In this document: piece by piece, positions 45,657 to 57,539 of the stretch
How the letters are laid out: each line of letters begins with the position of its first letter
Position numbering within the stretch: position 1 is the stretch's first letter
Assembly (NCBI RefSeq): GCF_020283565.1
Contig: NC_060062.1
Span: 28,332,251-28,396,250 of the forward strand
Length of the DNA stretch: 64,000 nt
Direction of reading: 5' to 3'
Source of the DNA: Trifolium pratense
Taxonomy: Eukaryota > Streptophyta > Magnoliopsida > Fabales > Fabaceae
The notes under the pieces: model-generated
What the model was told of the DNA's origin: nothing
What the model saw: the letters and a program-made list of their open reading frames with translations, nothing else
The model's database searches: none
Program-made: the position numbers and the translations under genes

Positions 45657-47870
45657 AGTCTAAACAGGACAATAGGTACAACAGATTCTAAACTCAAGTT
45701 ATACATTTGCAAAGAACACTTAAATTTTCTTCACTAACAACATTTCAGTCACAAATGAATGGGAAAAATAGAAGTAAATAAAATTTTATTTCTCAACATG
45801 TGACAGTATTACTTTATGGAACATTACATTTACCTCAGTATTCATATGCACAAACTCTTCATAAATTGTTGGCAATTTTTGTTGGTAAAACAAGTTTTGC
45901 TCTTTTCAAATAAGGGTTTCAGAAATTAACAACCACAAATTGCTAACAAGTGATAAAACAAAATCAAAATTAAAACGAAAATCAAATAAAGGAAGAAGAA
46001 CTAAAACTCAAATCTGAAAAAATAAGAAATTAAAATTGGACTTGAGAGAATTTTTGGGGGAAAGAAGGGTAGTAAACAAGGAACATTTGTTGCGGTGTGA
46101 TAAATCAAATGGCCATGCATCTCTTATATAGGATATAAAAAACATTATAATATTGGAATTTTAATCTAAATTAAAAGAGGGAAACCTACGATTTAGGTTT
46201 TCTAGCTTGCAAATGTGTGGAGTCAATTCATCTCTCTGCATAAAGGAAGAAGATAAACATGGATTTGGTAATTGTTGGTAGAGTGAATACCAAATTTGAG
46301 TTGTTGACCTTCACAAATAGAGTTGATTGATTTTGCTTGTTAAAGTTTTGCTTTGAAAGGGAAAGTGTTGGGGAGAGGATTTCTGAACCAATATCAGGTT
46401 GATAGCTACTACACTGCAAAAAGCCGTGGATGGTGCTGCTTTGTTGAAAGAGTGAAGAAAAGATTTGGCATGTAGTAGGTTTTTGGGAAAATTAAATAAG
46501 TTGAGTAAGTGAGGTTATTGAATGATACTGTCCTTGGCAAAAAAAACCATATAAATTGGCTCAAGGATTAATAATCACTGAAAGATTTCCCTAGTATGCT
46601 CGATTCATAATAATGGATTCTATCAAGTGTAATTTATACTTGAGAGAATAAAGTGTGGTTTGTTATCATCGATCAAGAGAGGAAAACATATAAAAATTTA
46701 GAGAAAATGAATTTAGATGGTGTTAGATTACACTTTATTCTCTCAAGTGTAAATCACACTTGAGAGAATTCATTCCCTCAAGTTATTGGGTTCGGTTCTA
46801 TCATTTTATTTTTTATTTTTTACTTAGGGTTCGATCCTATCAGTTAAACTTAATCGGTAGAAACATTGTATTACATAGTGATTGGAGTTCGAAACCCGTT
46901 TATTCCATTTATCTATCTTAAGGGTAGAATTTCTAACCACTAGACTACTTGAACAAAAAGAAAAGTTTCGAGGTTCGATGCTCAACTCCAATATAAACAA
47001 TAAAATAATAATATAAAGGCTTTATCTAACATGAAATAGTGATTCCAATAGTGTATGGTGAAACGAATATAAATTTTACAAAATTCACGGTTGTATTGAA
47101 AATTTATATAATATAGATCATCCATAAAAAACTTTGAAAAAATTGAAAATCATTTAATATATTATTGAGACTCGCAAAGGTTAACGATTTATGGGTTTTA
47201 TTGAATACTCTTAATTTTGATGGGTCTCAATAATAAACATATCAAACGATTTTGAATTTCTTTAAAAAATATTATGAATCATCTATATGATATACACTAT
47301 CAATCTAGTGGTGGAATCCGTAAAATTCATAGACGTTATAATATTATTCATGACTTGTATATCATGCACCATTTTAACCACTTTTTCATGTTATACATGG
47401 CCTAATATAAATATAAATAAATAAGTATAAATTATGTGAATTGAACATGGTGAATACTAAGGTACTCATACCCGCATTCATATTCGTCCATTCAAGTAAT
47501 TACTCATATTTGTCCTAAAAATGTGAAATTTTACCATATGAAATTTTACCATATCCATTGTGGATTTTTTTAGGAGAAATAATATTTGTACAACCTTTTT
47601 TTGACAACTTTTGAGACAACTTTCTCTCTCATACTCACATTATCTTTTTACTTTCTCTCTCTATTGCTTTGATTTTTGTGCCAACACCTACTTTCATTTG
47701 TAAATTTATTGTTGTCCCAAAAGTTGTCACTTAAATTGTTGTTCAAATAACACAACTCTTTTTTTAGTACCCACTTAGTGAGAGTGAGTATAAGTGGAAT
47801 TGTCATCCTTAAAATATATGATACTCTCTAGTCTCTATAAAGATTCCTTTAGACCCCTCCTTTACGGATC
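45657..47870. other. Intergenic, AT-rich, with hairpins
   Basis: No gene. An inverted repeat lies at 46638-46765 (ACTTGAGAGAATAAAGTGT at 46638 and its exact complement at 46730; plus TCTCAAGTGT...ACACTTGAGA). GGGTA-type repeat DNA occurs near 47440-47540, and a foldback with ACAACTTTTG/CAAAAGTTGT words at about 47585-47760. Confidence 0.5.
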
Positions 47871-48052
47871 TGGATTCCCTGCTGTTGGGAATCACACAGT
47901 TTCACGCTGTTTTGCATCTCAGCCATCCATTATCAGATCGAACGGATCAGAACAATTCATTTACAAAATTACTCAAAACGATCACAGCCACACGATTATG
48001 ATCGGACGGTCCCTAGCTGTTACAGCGTCCTGCTGTAACAGCAGGAAATCCA
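47871..48052. mobile_element. MITE-like element ending in a perfect hairpin
   Basis: The left end GGATTCCCTGCTGTTGGGA matches the reverse complement of the right end (GGATTTCCTGCTGTTACAGC). The right end contains GCTGTTACAGC-GTCCT-GCTGTAACAGC with 11-base perfect arms (about 48017-48043). Confidence 0.6.
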
Positions 48053-49381
48053 TTTCCCTCCTTTACTAACTCTAGATATTTGGTCTCCTCTTCATCCTAC
48101 CTTCAATTTTAATGAATGGAAATGACGTGGACAGTCGATCTTGATTATTCGTCACCCATGCTAGATTTTAAAATTACTACTTAAAATAAATAAATAAAAC
48201 GTTTTTGTACCAAAAAAAAAAAAAAACGTTAAAAAAAACAGTATTTCATATAACCACATAAATCTAAAGGACATGAGGAAAATAAAAAAAAACATATGAT
48301 AATGGTAAGATTTTTTAGCAATTGTGTTTTTTGAGTATTGTGGATTTGTATATTTTTTATTAGTCGGGCTTTCCTTCCGTTATTTGCTTTTATATAAAAT
48401 AAATTAAATAAATAAATAAAAAACAAAACGAGTTGCAAAATTTCTAAATAAAAGTCTGGTGGAACCTAATTTTGTTTCATTCTCCTTTCATTCGTTCATT
48501 GTTTCTTCTCTTTGACTAGAAGAAAATGGGAAGTTTAGAGGAAGACAAGTTGTTATAAATGCTACTTTTTAGATTCGTTGTAAAGTTGATGTATCTAGAC
48601 AATATTGTAGTCTAGATACATCAACTTTACGATGAACCTAAAAAGCAAATTTTTTAGGACCAGAGGGAGTACAAAACTTATAGAATCTAATCATTCAGCT
48701 ACAAGTTCTACAATGATGAAAGTTAATTTGAGTGTACAAATCACGTTTGGAAACGAAAGCTCCAAATTCTAGCTTCAAGTTATAATCGGTCCTAATCGAA
48801 ACTCCTCAACCTTGTCAATATCAATTTTAATTCTTCACAATCACATTTGGCTCTCCCAAAAGTGAATCCAAACATGTACATAGAGCGTAACATGGAGTAT
48901 AATGAAGTTTTCTTCTTCAGCTATTGCAGAAAGAGGCCAATGTACCAAGTGACAATAAGATGGGACTAAAATAAAATTATGAAAGCAATCATTCATCCAT
49001 TCTTGGTTCTTGTGTTTTTGAATCTAGAAATACAATAATAAGTAACAAATTTAATACATACATATATTGATAAACATAAAACAGAACAGAAGCACTTATA
49101 ATGGAGGTTACAAGAACAGCACTGACATTATTATTTTTGGTTCTTCTTCTAATGCTAGAGTAGTGAAGAAGAACAAAGAAAGACACACTTAAACCAAGAA
49201 GCACTTATTCTAGCAGTTACATAAACTGGCATTATTCTTATAGTCTCAGTTTAACAAGATTAAATGAAAAAACTAAACAAACATGCACAACATGAAATAA
49301 CTTATGATACAAGTAACTGACACAAATTATTCATATTGGTCCTTGATCTTATTCTCATATTGATGCTTCCGGAAGTAGGAA
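48053..49381. other. Region downstream of the phosphate transporter
   Basis: AT-rich, no gene. It includes a hairpin at 48561-48650 and a fragment (48715-48885) related to the foldback repeat at 1955-2215. The 3' UTR of the transporter should lie in its right-hand part. Confidence 0.5.
48561..48650. mobile_element. Foldback element, near-perfect hairpin with 36-40 bp arms
   Basis: The right arm (from GTCTAGATACATCAACTTTA at 48609) is the complement of the left arm (48561-48600) with a few mismatches and an 8-9 base loop. The flank ends GGACCAGAGGGAGTAC, Stowaway-like. Confidence 0.75.
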
Positions 49382-51055
49382 CTAAACCATTGAAGTTCTT
49401 GGAGATTTATCGACACTAATGTTTATTGTTCCCTCTTTTGCATCATTTATTGCCTCATCTGCAATGTTTCCTTGGATTTCTTTATCCTCTCCCGAAATTT
49501 CTTCGAGTGATCGACCTTGTGTTTCTGGCACCAAGAAAGTGCAAAAGAATCCAAGCAAATTCACAAACGAAAGCGCCATAATTGCCTTCTTAATTCTTTT
49601 TGTTTTATCATGTCCATCATTTATATAGCTTTGCACCACAAAAGAACCGAGGATAGCTCCCGATTTTCCAGCTGCCGCCGATATCCCGTGACACGTTGAA
49701 CGGAGCCTCGCAGGGAACAGTTCTGCCGGCACTATAAATGTAGTACTATTAGGTCCAAAGTTAGCAAAGAAAAGTGTAAGTCCAAAAAGTATAGCAAACA
49801 TGACAAGGTTTCCACCACAATAGTCATATTTTGATTCTTTCTTGCAATTTGATGCTTCTCCCCTGTAGTCTCTATAATTGTGTCCAAGAAACCACATACA
49901 AACACACATTACAAGGAATCCAACAAGCTGAATTCTGTACCGTCCGATCTTGTCAATTAGGAAAACGGTGGCCCAGTATCCAGGTACCGTGGCGAGCAAG
50001 GCAACCACGAACATCGCTCGAGAGAGTTGAAACACTTCCTCAATAGCATTCATTTTGGAAGCCTTGTATACAAGTCCACTAGCTGGATAAATATCTTTTT
50101 GTGTCAGTTGAAGACTGTAGAAAGCAATATCCAATAAAAACCATGTGCTAGTTGTTCCTAGAAGGTGAAGTCCATGCCTTTCAAGAAACTCTGAAGAGAA
50201 GAGCCCATAGGAGCTTGAAGCGAGTGGACCGATAGCAATCTTGGTATTAGATTCTTCTACAAGTATGTTCTTATCAAGAACTTTCGCCATATCTTCAGCG
50301 GCTTTCTTGTGATCTCCTTCAACCAAAGCAGTGTATCTTGCGGTTTCTGGCATTTTCATTCTCCAATAATAAGTTAAAGCCGCGGGAACTGCGCCAAACA
50401 TCAACACAATTCTCCAAACAAAATCTCCTTCTGGTTGAGTGGATAAAACAGGATTAGTTTCAAAGTCAGGAGCTGGAAAAGCCGATAAGAATAGTTTCGA
50501 GACAAACATGGCCACGCCTCCGGCAACCAATATTCCAACTCCTTGCATAGCGAAAACCGCAGCAATAAAACTTCCTCTTGTTTTTTGATTTGCATATTCA
50601 GACATGATCACTGCTGAGAGAGGATAGTCTCCACCGATGCCGAATCCTAGCCAGAATCTAAAGAAACAAAGACTAGTAACCACAGTTTTCGGCGTGGAAC
50701 CAAACGAAAGACCTGATAGTAAAGCAAAACCAACCATTGTGGTAAGAGTTATGCCATAAACTTTTTTTCTACCAAGTTTGTCTCCAAGCCAGCCAAAGAA
50801 GAGTTGTCCTGCAAGGGTACCACACAATGCGACACCGGTTATTGCATTGTTTACGTTTGTTGGAAGTATTCCTGGAAGATGGCTAGTCGGATCAGAGTAG
50901 TACAAACGACCGATAAGCTTTGTAACTGCGGTGATGCAAAAGAGATCGTATGCATCGGTGAAAAATCCCATTCCTGCTATCACTATTGCCATGTAATGGT
51001 AGCTTTGGGTTTTAGCATTGTCAAGAGATGAAAGAACACCTTGATTGGTAGCCAT
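49382..51055 (-). CDS. PHT1: PHT1-family H+/phosphate symporter, single exon
   Basis: 557 residues, the usual PHT1 length, with no intron in the CDS. The ATG at 51055 is the first in frame and begins [17 protein letters not shown], as in the family. It is a major facilitator protein of the plasma membrane with 12 helices, importing phosphate with protons. Seen: the [13 protein letters not shown] helix 1 (28-40), the MFS loop GDKLGRKK (91-98), the PHT1 signature [16 protein letters not shown] (141-156), the cytosolic central loop (about 235-295), Asp309 in helix 7 ([12 protein letters not shown]), and [18 protein letters not shown] (433-450). Asp35/38, Asp143 and Asp309 fit the residues assigned to proton/phosphate coupling in this family. 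The C terminus has Ser/Thr sites (PRTSMV). All features look intact. Which PHT1 paralogue it is cannot be decided here. Confidence 0.95.
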   Translation of the reverse strand: MATNQGVLSSLDNAKTQSYHYMAIVIAGMGFFTDAYDLFCITAVTKLIGRLYYSDPTSHLPGILPTNVNNAITGVALCGTLAGQLFFGWLGDKLGRKKVYGITLTTMVGFALLSGLSFGSTPKTVVTSLCFFRFWLGFGIGGDYPLSAVIMSEYANQKTRGSFIAAVFAMQGVGILVAGGVAMFVSKLFLSAFPAPDFETNPVLSTQPEGDFVWRIVLMFGAVPAALTYYWRMKMPETARYTALVEGDHKKAAEDMAKVLDKNILVEESNTKIAIGPLASSSYGLFSSEFLERHGLHLLGTTSTWFLLDIAFYSLQLTQKDIYPASGLVYKASKMNAIEEVFQLSRAMFVVALLATVPGYWATVFLIDKIGRYRIQLVGFLVMCVCMWFLGHNYRDYRGEASNCKKESKYDYCGGNLVMFAILFGLTLFFANFGPNSTTFIVPAELFPARLRSTCHGISAAAGKSGAILGSFVVQSYINDGHDKTKRIKKAIMALSFVNLLGFFCTFLVPETQGRSLEEISGEDKEIQGNIADEAINDAKEGTINISVDKSPRTSMV

Positions 51056-51369
51056 GGCATTGAACAATGGATGGTTTGTGAACAAGAAAGAAAAGAAGGA
51101 ACATGTGCTACTTTATAAGGACTTAATTTCCATATTTTTTTTGTCTTTTGAGATTTTGACAAATGATTTTGCTGTCTAAAAGCTGTAAAAATATCATAGT
51201 GCATAACGAGTTACTTAAATATATCAGCAATTCAGCTACATCAAGGAAACATTGATATTTGTGATCACATTTTTTGTTTGGTATTAATACTTGAAACCTA
51301 ATTATATGTATTCTCTTGTATGCATAAGTTGAAATCAGTTTCCACCTAACTCCCGAGTTAATATATAAA
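51056..51369 (-). promoter_or_regulatory. Promoter and leader of the PHT1 gene
   Basis: The minus strand has TTATAAAG at 51111-51118, a plausible TATA box 56 bases before the ATG. TTTCTTGTTCA at 51079-51089 differs in one base from MYCS (TTTCTTGTTCT), a motif of mycorrhiza-inducible PHT1 promoters. However, it lies between the TATA box and the ATG, not upstream. I found no P1BS motif (GNATATNC) in this interval. Upstream sequence is interrupted by the foldback element at 51.37 kb. Confidence 0.45.
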
Positions 51370-52195
51370 AATATGTAGCCATCAAATGCAGTTTTACCCC
51401 CTCTGTTTTGAAAAATGCGGAATTTTACCCCCCTATTTTAAAATGCGGAATTTTTCCCCCCTATTTTATAATTTGTTGGATTTTGCCCCCCGCCAAAATT
51501 TTGTACAAAATCTGCTTCTGAGCCTCAAGTTCAAAGTTTCGCACAGAACTTAATTTGGATCAATAATTCACCAAACTGGTACCGAAACGACCGCAATCGA
51601 GTTAGTTTTCCACAGAATCAAACTCCACTAAATTTGGAGTTACAGAGAGAGATTAATTACCGTTTTAGTGAAAGTCTGTTCAAATTAATTATCGTATGAA
51701 ACTACTACATATATTTTCGTCATGCCTCTCACCATGTAGCTCATTTTTTAATACTATTTATATGTATGGAAACCTAACGAAATGACCCTTGTTGGCATTT
51801 CAATTTCGTCGAATTTGGAGTTACGATGCGTTCGGTAGACGATGTTGAATTAGAAGATCACAAGTAGATTTCTGCAGAATTAGTAATTGGACAGACCTTC
51901 ACTAAAACGGTAATTAATCTCTCTCTGTAACTCCAAATTTTGTGGGGTTTGATTCTGTGGAAAGCTAACTCGATTACGGTCGTTTAGGTATCAGTTTTGT
52001 GAATTATTGATACAAATTTAGTTCTGTGCGAAGCTTTAAACTTGAGGCTCATAAGCAGATTTTGTGCAGAATTTTGGTGGGGGCAAAATCCAACAAATTA
52101 TAAAATAGGGGGGGGGGTAAAATTCCGCATTTTAAAATAGGGGGCCTAAAATTCCGATTTTTTCAAAACATGGGAGGTAAAACTGCATTTAAGCC
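51370..52195. mobile_element. Foldback element with about 300-bp inverted arms
   Basis: The left arm (about 51382-51680) and the reverse complement of the right arm (about 51895-52190) match at roughly nine of ten bases around a spacer of about 215 bases. Shared words include ATGCAGTTTTACC, TAATTTGTTGGATTTTGCCC and GAGTTACAGAGAGAGATTAA. No ORF and no clear target duplication. Part of each arm resembles 32587-32760 in the solo-LTR-like insertion. Confidence 0.85.
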
Positions 52196-52429
52196 TATTT
52201 TATTTTTTTTAATAATGTTGCCATCCACATTTGATTTTATGTTGTCTATTTGTCTTTTATATTGCTGCCTGCATTTACGGTTCTTTCCAGGTTTTACGTT
52301 GTGGACTGCATCACATGACGCGGGCTGCAATATTGTGGTTGTGTTAGTGTTAGCAAACGTACTGTTGCGATTATAAATCATTTCAATTTTATTTTTTTTG
52401 CAGCGCCCCAAAATAGTGGAATTAATAGT

Positions 52430-53060
52430 AGGGATGACAATTTGACCCATATCCAGTGGGCATCCGCAAAAAATTAATCATAACGGGTAGTGTAAAAACC
52501 CGCATTTTGGGTATGTGCACGGATATGAGTAATTACCAGCAAAAATGAACGGGTATGAGTGCGGGTACGAGTACGTTACTACCCACCCCGCCCCATACCC
52601 ACATAATGTATATATATTTATTTTATATATATTTTTATATAATAAGATATGTATATCAATTTAAAAAAATACAACAACTATTAAACTATTACACATTTTT
52701 AATAAAAATGTTTATTTATAATATAATATAAACACGATGTGAATATGTTAACAAAAAAATGAACTTTAACATGAGATTGATAAAGTTTTTGTTTATAATT
52801 TTCATGAGTCGACATTAAAATCTTTTAAAAAAATTAATTATATTAAAACGATATAATATTTTATAATCGATCAATTTATTTTTAGCAAAAATGCGGGTAA
52901 CGGGTACGGGTATGGGTACTTAGGTACCCATAGGGTATGGGGACGGGAACAAAGGTTGTTACCCACGCGGGTATGAGGATGGGTACGTGTATTTTTTCAA
53001 ACTGCGGGTATGGGGATGAGTACTATAGTACCCTATCCATACCCTACCCATTGGTAATAG
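52430..53060. mobile_element. GGGTA-rich non-autonomous repeat
   Basis: Begins GGGATGACAATTTGACCCAT and ends TACCCTACCCATTGG, with many GGGTA/TACCC words near both ends and AT-rich DNA between. Fragments of the same repeat occur near 42400-42580 and 47440-47540. Superfamily unclear. Confidence 0.5.
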
Positions 53061-53144
53061 CCAAAAACAAGAATATGTAGTGCTCACATAAATTATTTTT
53101 CAATCTTCATTTTTTATATTATATATTTAAAGGGTATTTATATC

Positions 53145-53329
53145 TGTTAAATTTAGAGATACAAACTAAGGGAAGAACAAAGTAGACAATTAGGGTTACA
53201 TAATATTAGAATTGCATTACTTAACAAAATAAGGATTACAAGACAATTTATAATAATTCCTAATGGACTACTATACTACTAACATATAAAGCCCAATACT
53301 TAAAGCCCTAATAATATTATTATCTAACA
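53145..53329 (-). repeat. 3' LTR of the mini-LTR element
   Basis: 185 bp; minus strand starts TGTTAGATAATAATAT and ends AATTTAACA. Identical by eye to 54552-54736. Confidence 0.95.
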
Positions 53330-53540
53330 CTTCCCCTCAAACTCACGATGCATTATCAGATAATCATCGAGAGTTTGTCAAACAAAAAACGAAAATCAAA
53401 CTACTCTAACTAAATATTTTATTTCTAATACTACCCCTCAAGCTAAAGCGTACTAAGCTTTGAGCTTGTTACAAATCAACCCGAAAATAAACTAAATTAA
53501 CTAATAGCTTCAAATTCAAGTTCTTCAGATTTCAGACTTC

Positions 53541-54075
53541 GAATTGTGAGTATTCCCTCACCGGATTCAATGTGAGTATTCCCTCACCGGATTCAATGTG
53601 AGTATTCCCTCACCGGATTCAAATTTCAAATTGTGAGTATTCCCTCACCGGATTCAATGTGAGTATTCCCTCACCGGATTCAATGTGAGTATTCCCTCAC
53701 CGGATTCAATGTGAGTATTCCCTCACCGGATTCAATGTGAGTATTCCCTCACCGGATTCAATGTGAGTATTCCCTCACCGGATTCAATGTGAGTATTCCC
53801 TCACCGGATTCAAATTTCAAATTGTGAGTATTCCCTCGCCGGATTCAATGTGAGTATTCCCTCACCGGATTCAGATATTCAGATTGCGAGCTTTCGCTCA
53901 CCAGACAGACAGATTGTGAGTATTTCCTCACCGGATTCAGATATTCAGATTGCGAGCTTTCGCTCACCAGACAGATTGCGAGCTTTCGCTCACCAGACAG
54001 ATTGCGAGTTTTCGCTCACTAGACAGACAGATTGTGAGCTTTCGCTCACCAGACAGATTGTGAGTACTATCTTAA
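53541..54075. repeat. Two-part minisatellite inside the mini-LTR element
   Basis: Part 1: thirteen copies of a unit of about 26 bases, GTGAGTATTCCCTCACCGG + ATTCAAT, from 53545 to about 53940, with three longer units. Part 2: about six copies of ATTGCGAGCTTTCGCTCACC + AGACAG between 53883 and 54075, partly interleaved. Both units keep the frame G-GAG...CTCACC and can fold (GTGAG/CTCAC; GAGC/GCTC). Confidence 0.9.
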
Positions 54076-54538
54076 CTCACCAGACAGAACCAAACAAAAC
54101 CGGAACAAAACAAACCAAACCGCAAAAAACTAAACTAACGAAACAGGATCAAATCAAATGGAACCTAACTAAATTGAACCGATTAAACAAATCAAAACCA
54201 AAACACCAATTGAATAAATAGCAACAAAAAAAAAATCCAGACATATTCAAATACTTCCTTGTCCTAGTTGTAGACATCATCCTTCACATAATCAAATAAT
54301 TCAAAGCCTCACAAACATTAATGAAAGCAAGCAAATCAAAAAAGGCACCTACAATACCGACGAGAAGCAAATCAGAGGTACCTACCAAACGAACCAATGA
54401 ATAACCCTCTAGCAAATCAAACGAAAATCAGTAAAGTGACCTTAACTCAAAATTCACAAACCAAACACGATTTTATTCCCAAACTTTTGGGAACACAAGC
54501 AGCGGAAGCAACGAATAGTTCAAGGCGGATCGAACCTT

Positions 54539-54551
54539 GCTCTAGATACCA
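54539..54551 (-). promoter_or_regulatory. Primer binding site of the mini-LTR element
   Basis: Minus strand TGGTATCTAGAGC, one base from the TGGTATCAGAGC-type initiator tRNA-Met site, directly abutting the LTR. Confidence 0.85.
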
Positions 54552-54736
54552 TGTTAAATTTAGAGATACAAACTAAGGGAAGAACAAAGTAGACAATTAG
54601 GGTTACATAATATTAGAATTGCATTACTTAACAAAATAAGGATTACAAGACAATTTATAATAATTCCTAATGGACTACTATACTACTAACATATAAAGCC
54701 CAATACTTAAAGCCCTAATAATATTATTATCTAACA
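54552..54736 (-). repeat. 5' LTR of the mini-LTR element
   Basis: 185 bp, same sequence as 53145-53329. Confidence 0.95.
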
Positions 54737-54741
54737 ATATC

Positions 54742-56335
54742 ATATATTTAAAGGGTATTTTAAAGGATTTAGGATATTTATAAATTTTGGTAATAAAAAT
54801 GATATTTATAAGTGGAGAGTTTATACTATATGAAATTTAGACCAAAAAATATGAAATATATGAATTATAAAATAAGTGATAAATTATAATATTTATTAAT
54901 TAATAAATAAAGAGTGAAATATATTTTTAGTTATGCAGCACAATTGTTTTACCAAAACAAAAAAAATATTCACTTTCAATGTAACGATCATAAATATAAT
55001 GCATATCATATTGCAATAGCCGCGATGCAATTGCAATCGCAATGGCCACAACCTCGTCCACGTATGCAAGCGCAGTTTAAAACCCTAATTTTACATAATA
55101 ATTCCCGGGTTTTCTTTTTGAATATTCCAAAGAAGCAATGAATAAAAATATATTCTCGCGTTTAAGAATCCACATAAGATCCTCCACGTACTCAAGATTA
55201 ACTAGCTAGATTGATATAATTTTCAGCTATGTAGTAATCTTGTCTAGATTCATTTTCTTGCTTTGTTTTCTGTCTAAGTACTTTGCAATGTGTCCAACAT
55301 AAAGTTATTATGAGCAAAAAATTAAATAGGATCAAGAAAAGGACAGGATTTTTTTAGCACTACTCAAGTAACCTTAACCACAAAAGTCTGATAATGATTT
55401 ATGCCATTCCATATATATATATAGTTATCATCATATAAAATTGTGATTTAAGGAATCATGGAGACCTGTCTAAATTGTTATTATCGTGTCCTTTAATCCT
55501 ATTCATTTTTAGTAGATATTATTGGTTCACATTGATTGCTCCAAACATCAAGAACAAGGCAGAAAATTAACTAAAACTACTAGCTACAAATAAATTCCGT
55601 TGGAATGACTTTTGGAACAATAGAACTATTATTTGAGCTTTTTCACTTGTAAAATAAAAAAGTTGTGAGATTGTTCAAAAAAATTTATGAAAATACTTTT
55701 TTGGATTTATATTTTTATAAATTCTTCAAAATAGCTTATAAAAATGATTTATCGTATTTTCAAAAATAATTTAAATTTATTTTTTCTTCATCTATATATA
55801 AAAACAAGTTATACATAAGTGTTTGTAATTTTTTTATTCAACTTGATAAATTTGTTGTAGGGTAATGAAACATATGTAATTTTGATGCGTAATATTCATC
55901 AAGACTGGAATAGGCCTGATATCGTTCGAAATAGCTTGTTGCGTTGATACTCCGTGTTGTCGGTAGTAGTCATTCGCCGTGCCAATGAGTTTGTTAGTTT
56001 TGGTGTTTATTGTGCTCATGGTGCTTAACCTCGTTGAATGACGATCCCTCGATCTGGTTTTTGATTGGGTCTAGTTGCTTTCATCACAACAAGTTTTGTC
56101 TATCTTAATATATGTATCATTCCTAGATTTCGGACTACTTAGCTTGAAAAAGTCATATCGCTTGTTGCTTGTTGGGAGTAGTAGGTACGTGGACCGTTTT
56201 CGTGTTGACGGCCGGTTCATTCGCCTTGAATTTTTTTGACTTCTATTTAGTCTTTTAGGATTAGAAGTTGGTATATCTCTTTGTCCTACGCGTTTTTGCA
56301 TGGACTCCTTGGGTTAGATATATGTCCCCCCAGTT

Positions 56336-56376
<41 letters not shown>

Positions 56377-57539
56377 TTTTTAATAATAAGATTACAATAG
56401 GTGGAGGACAAAGAAGAATAGAATATCTATTCATACCTTGATATCTAGACGCTGTTGGAACAAAGTTCACATTGGTGTGTGAATTGAAAATAAAATTAAG
56501 TTTCACATTTATTTATTTAATTGTGATTTATTTTCCCTCATTTTGTAACTGTTAATTTATGGGAGAATAACTCTAATTTATAGCTACATAAAATAGAGAC
56601 CCCTTTTATATATGCTCGGCCACTGCTACTCAATTAACAAGAGATAGATCACATGTAACCTAAAAAGATAAAAAAAAAAAAAAAAAGGGGGGGGTTTTAC
56701 GTTTGATAGAAGATGGTCATGCTTCTAAGTTTAATTTTTTCAAGCAAAAGTCAATTGCAAAAGGCTGCTGCACTTGAGGTTCTCATACTTGGTAATGGTA
56801 ACCCATCTTATAAATTATTGTATGAGAATGTGGAACATCACAACATGAATGCGGTAAGATATGTTTATTTACTTATATATCTTTATAATCTTTGCCGGGA
56901 GTGAATGTTCTTGTTCAATTTTCTTCATGAAAATATTTGAATACAATGATATACTCATGTCTATTTGATTAATTCATTTATCACCATGCTGCTGAGATGG
57001 ATATAGTTAAAATGATTACTCATGTGATGAATTTTGAGATATATATATTCATGATATAAAGTGGAGATTTGATATATGCTAGTTTGTTTTTTCTCTATAT
57101 TCATTCCAAGCCAATTTTATAAGTTCTAGGATTATGAGATGATCTGAATCACTAGTGCTGCAATAGTTGATGAATATTTGCTTGTAATTGTTTTTTCATC
57201 TTAAGAGAATTAAGGAATTCTTTGAATTTTATTTGACTAATACTCTTTACAGTATTGTTTTTAACGAACAAGAATAATATAAGTATTCTTTTCGGTGGCT
57301 ATAAAAATTATTTTTTAACTGTTTTTTTAAATCCGAACACAACAGACGCTATTAATTTATTAAAAAAATGGTCTTATTAACGGGTATTACCAGACTACTT
57401 TTTAAGCATTTATAATTAGATTACTGCTTGAGTTTTTTTTCCTGTTTCGATGACTCCTTGAGTTGAGTAGGTGCTAATTTAGCTATGATCTCTCTTTTTT
57501 TTTAATCTAAGCTACAAACTCCTATAACTTAGGAGTATG
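54742..57539. other. Intergenic, AT-rich
   Basis: No gene I can support. A (TA)n microsatellite lies at about 56343-56375 and a poly(A)-poly(G) junction at about 56670-56697. An exon-like piece at about 56752-56855 reads SQLQKAAALEVLILGNGNPS before a GT; I do not recognise it. Confidence 0.45.

Larger units (their letters stand above)
53145..54736 (-). mobile_element. Young 1.59 kb non-autonomous LTR retrotransposon (TRIM/SMART-like)
   Basis: Two 185-bp LTRs (53145-53329 and 54552-54736) that I read as identical, with a perfect target duplication ATATC (53140-53144 and 54737-54741). Orientation is minus: next to the right LTR the minus strand reads TGGTATCTAGAGC (54551-54539), an initiator tRNA-Met-type primer site with one change, and next to the left LTR it reads GTTTGAGGGGAAG, a polypurine tract. 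There is no gag or pol. About a third of the interior is a minisatellite. It must be moved by proteins from other elements. Identical LTRs imply recent insertion. Confidence 0.95.

Noticed and set aside
47794..48069. 91-codon plus-strand frame
   Set aside because: It lies over the MITE-like element with the hairpin end and has no protein-like pattern.
51056..51085. Ten-residue N-terminal extension of the PHT1 frame
   Set aside because: The extension starts with TTG, not ATG, lies within the short leader, and the family starts at the ATG at 51055.
53850..54221. 123-codon open frame in the mini-LTR element
   Set aside because: It is translated minisatellite followed by Lys/Thr/Asn low complexity and lies against the element's own orientation.
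56670..56697. Poly(A)-poly(G) junction as a retrotransposition tail
   Set aside because: No SINE or processed gene precedes it; it may be slippage or a sequencing artefact.
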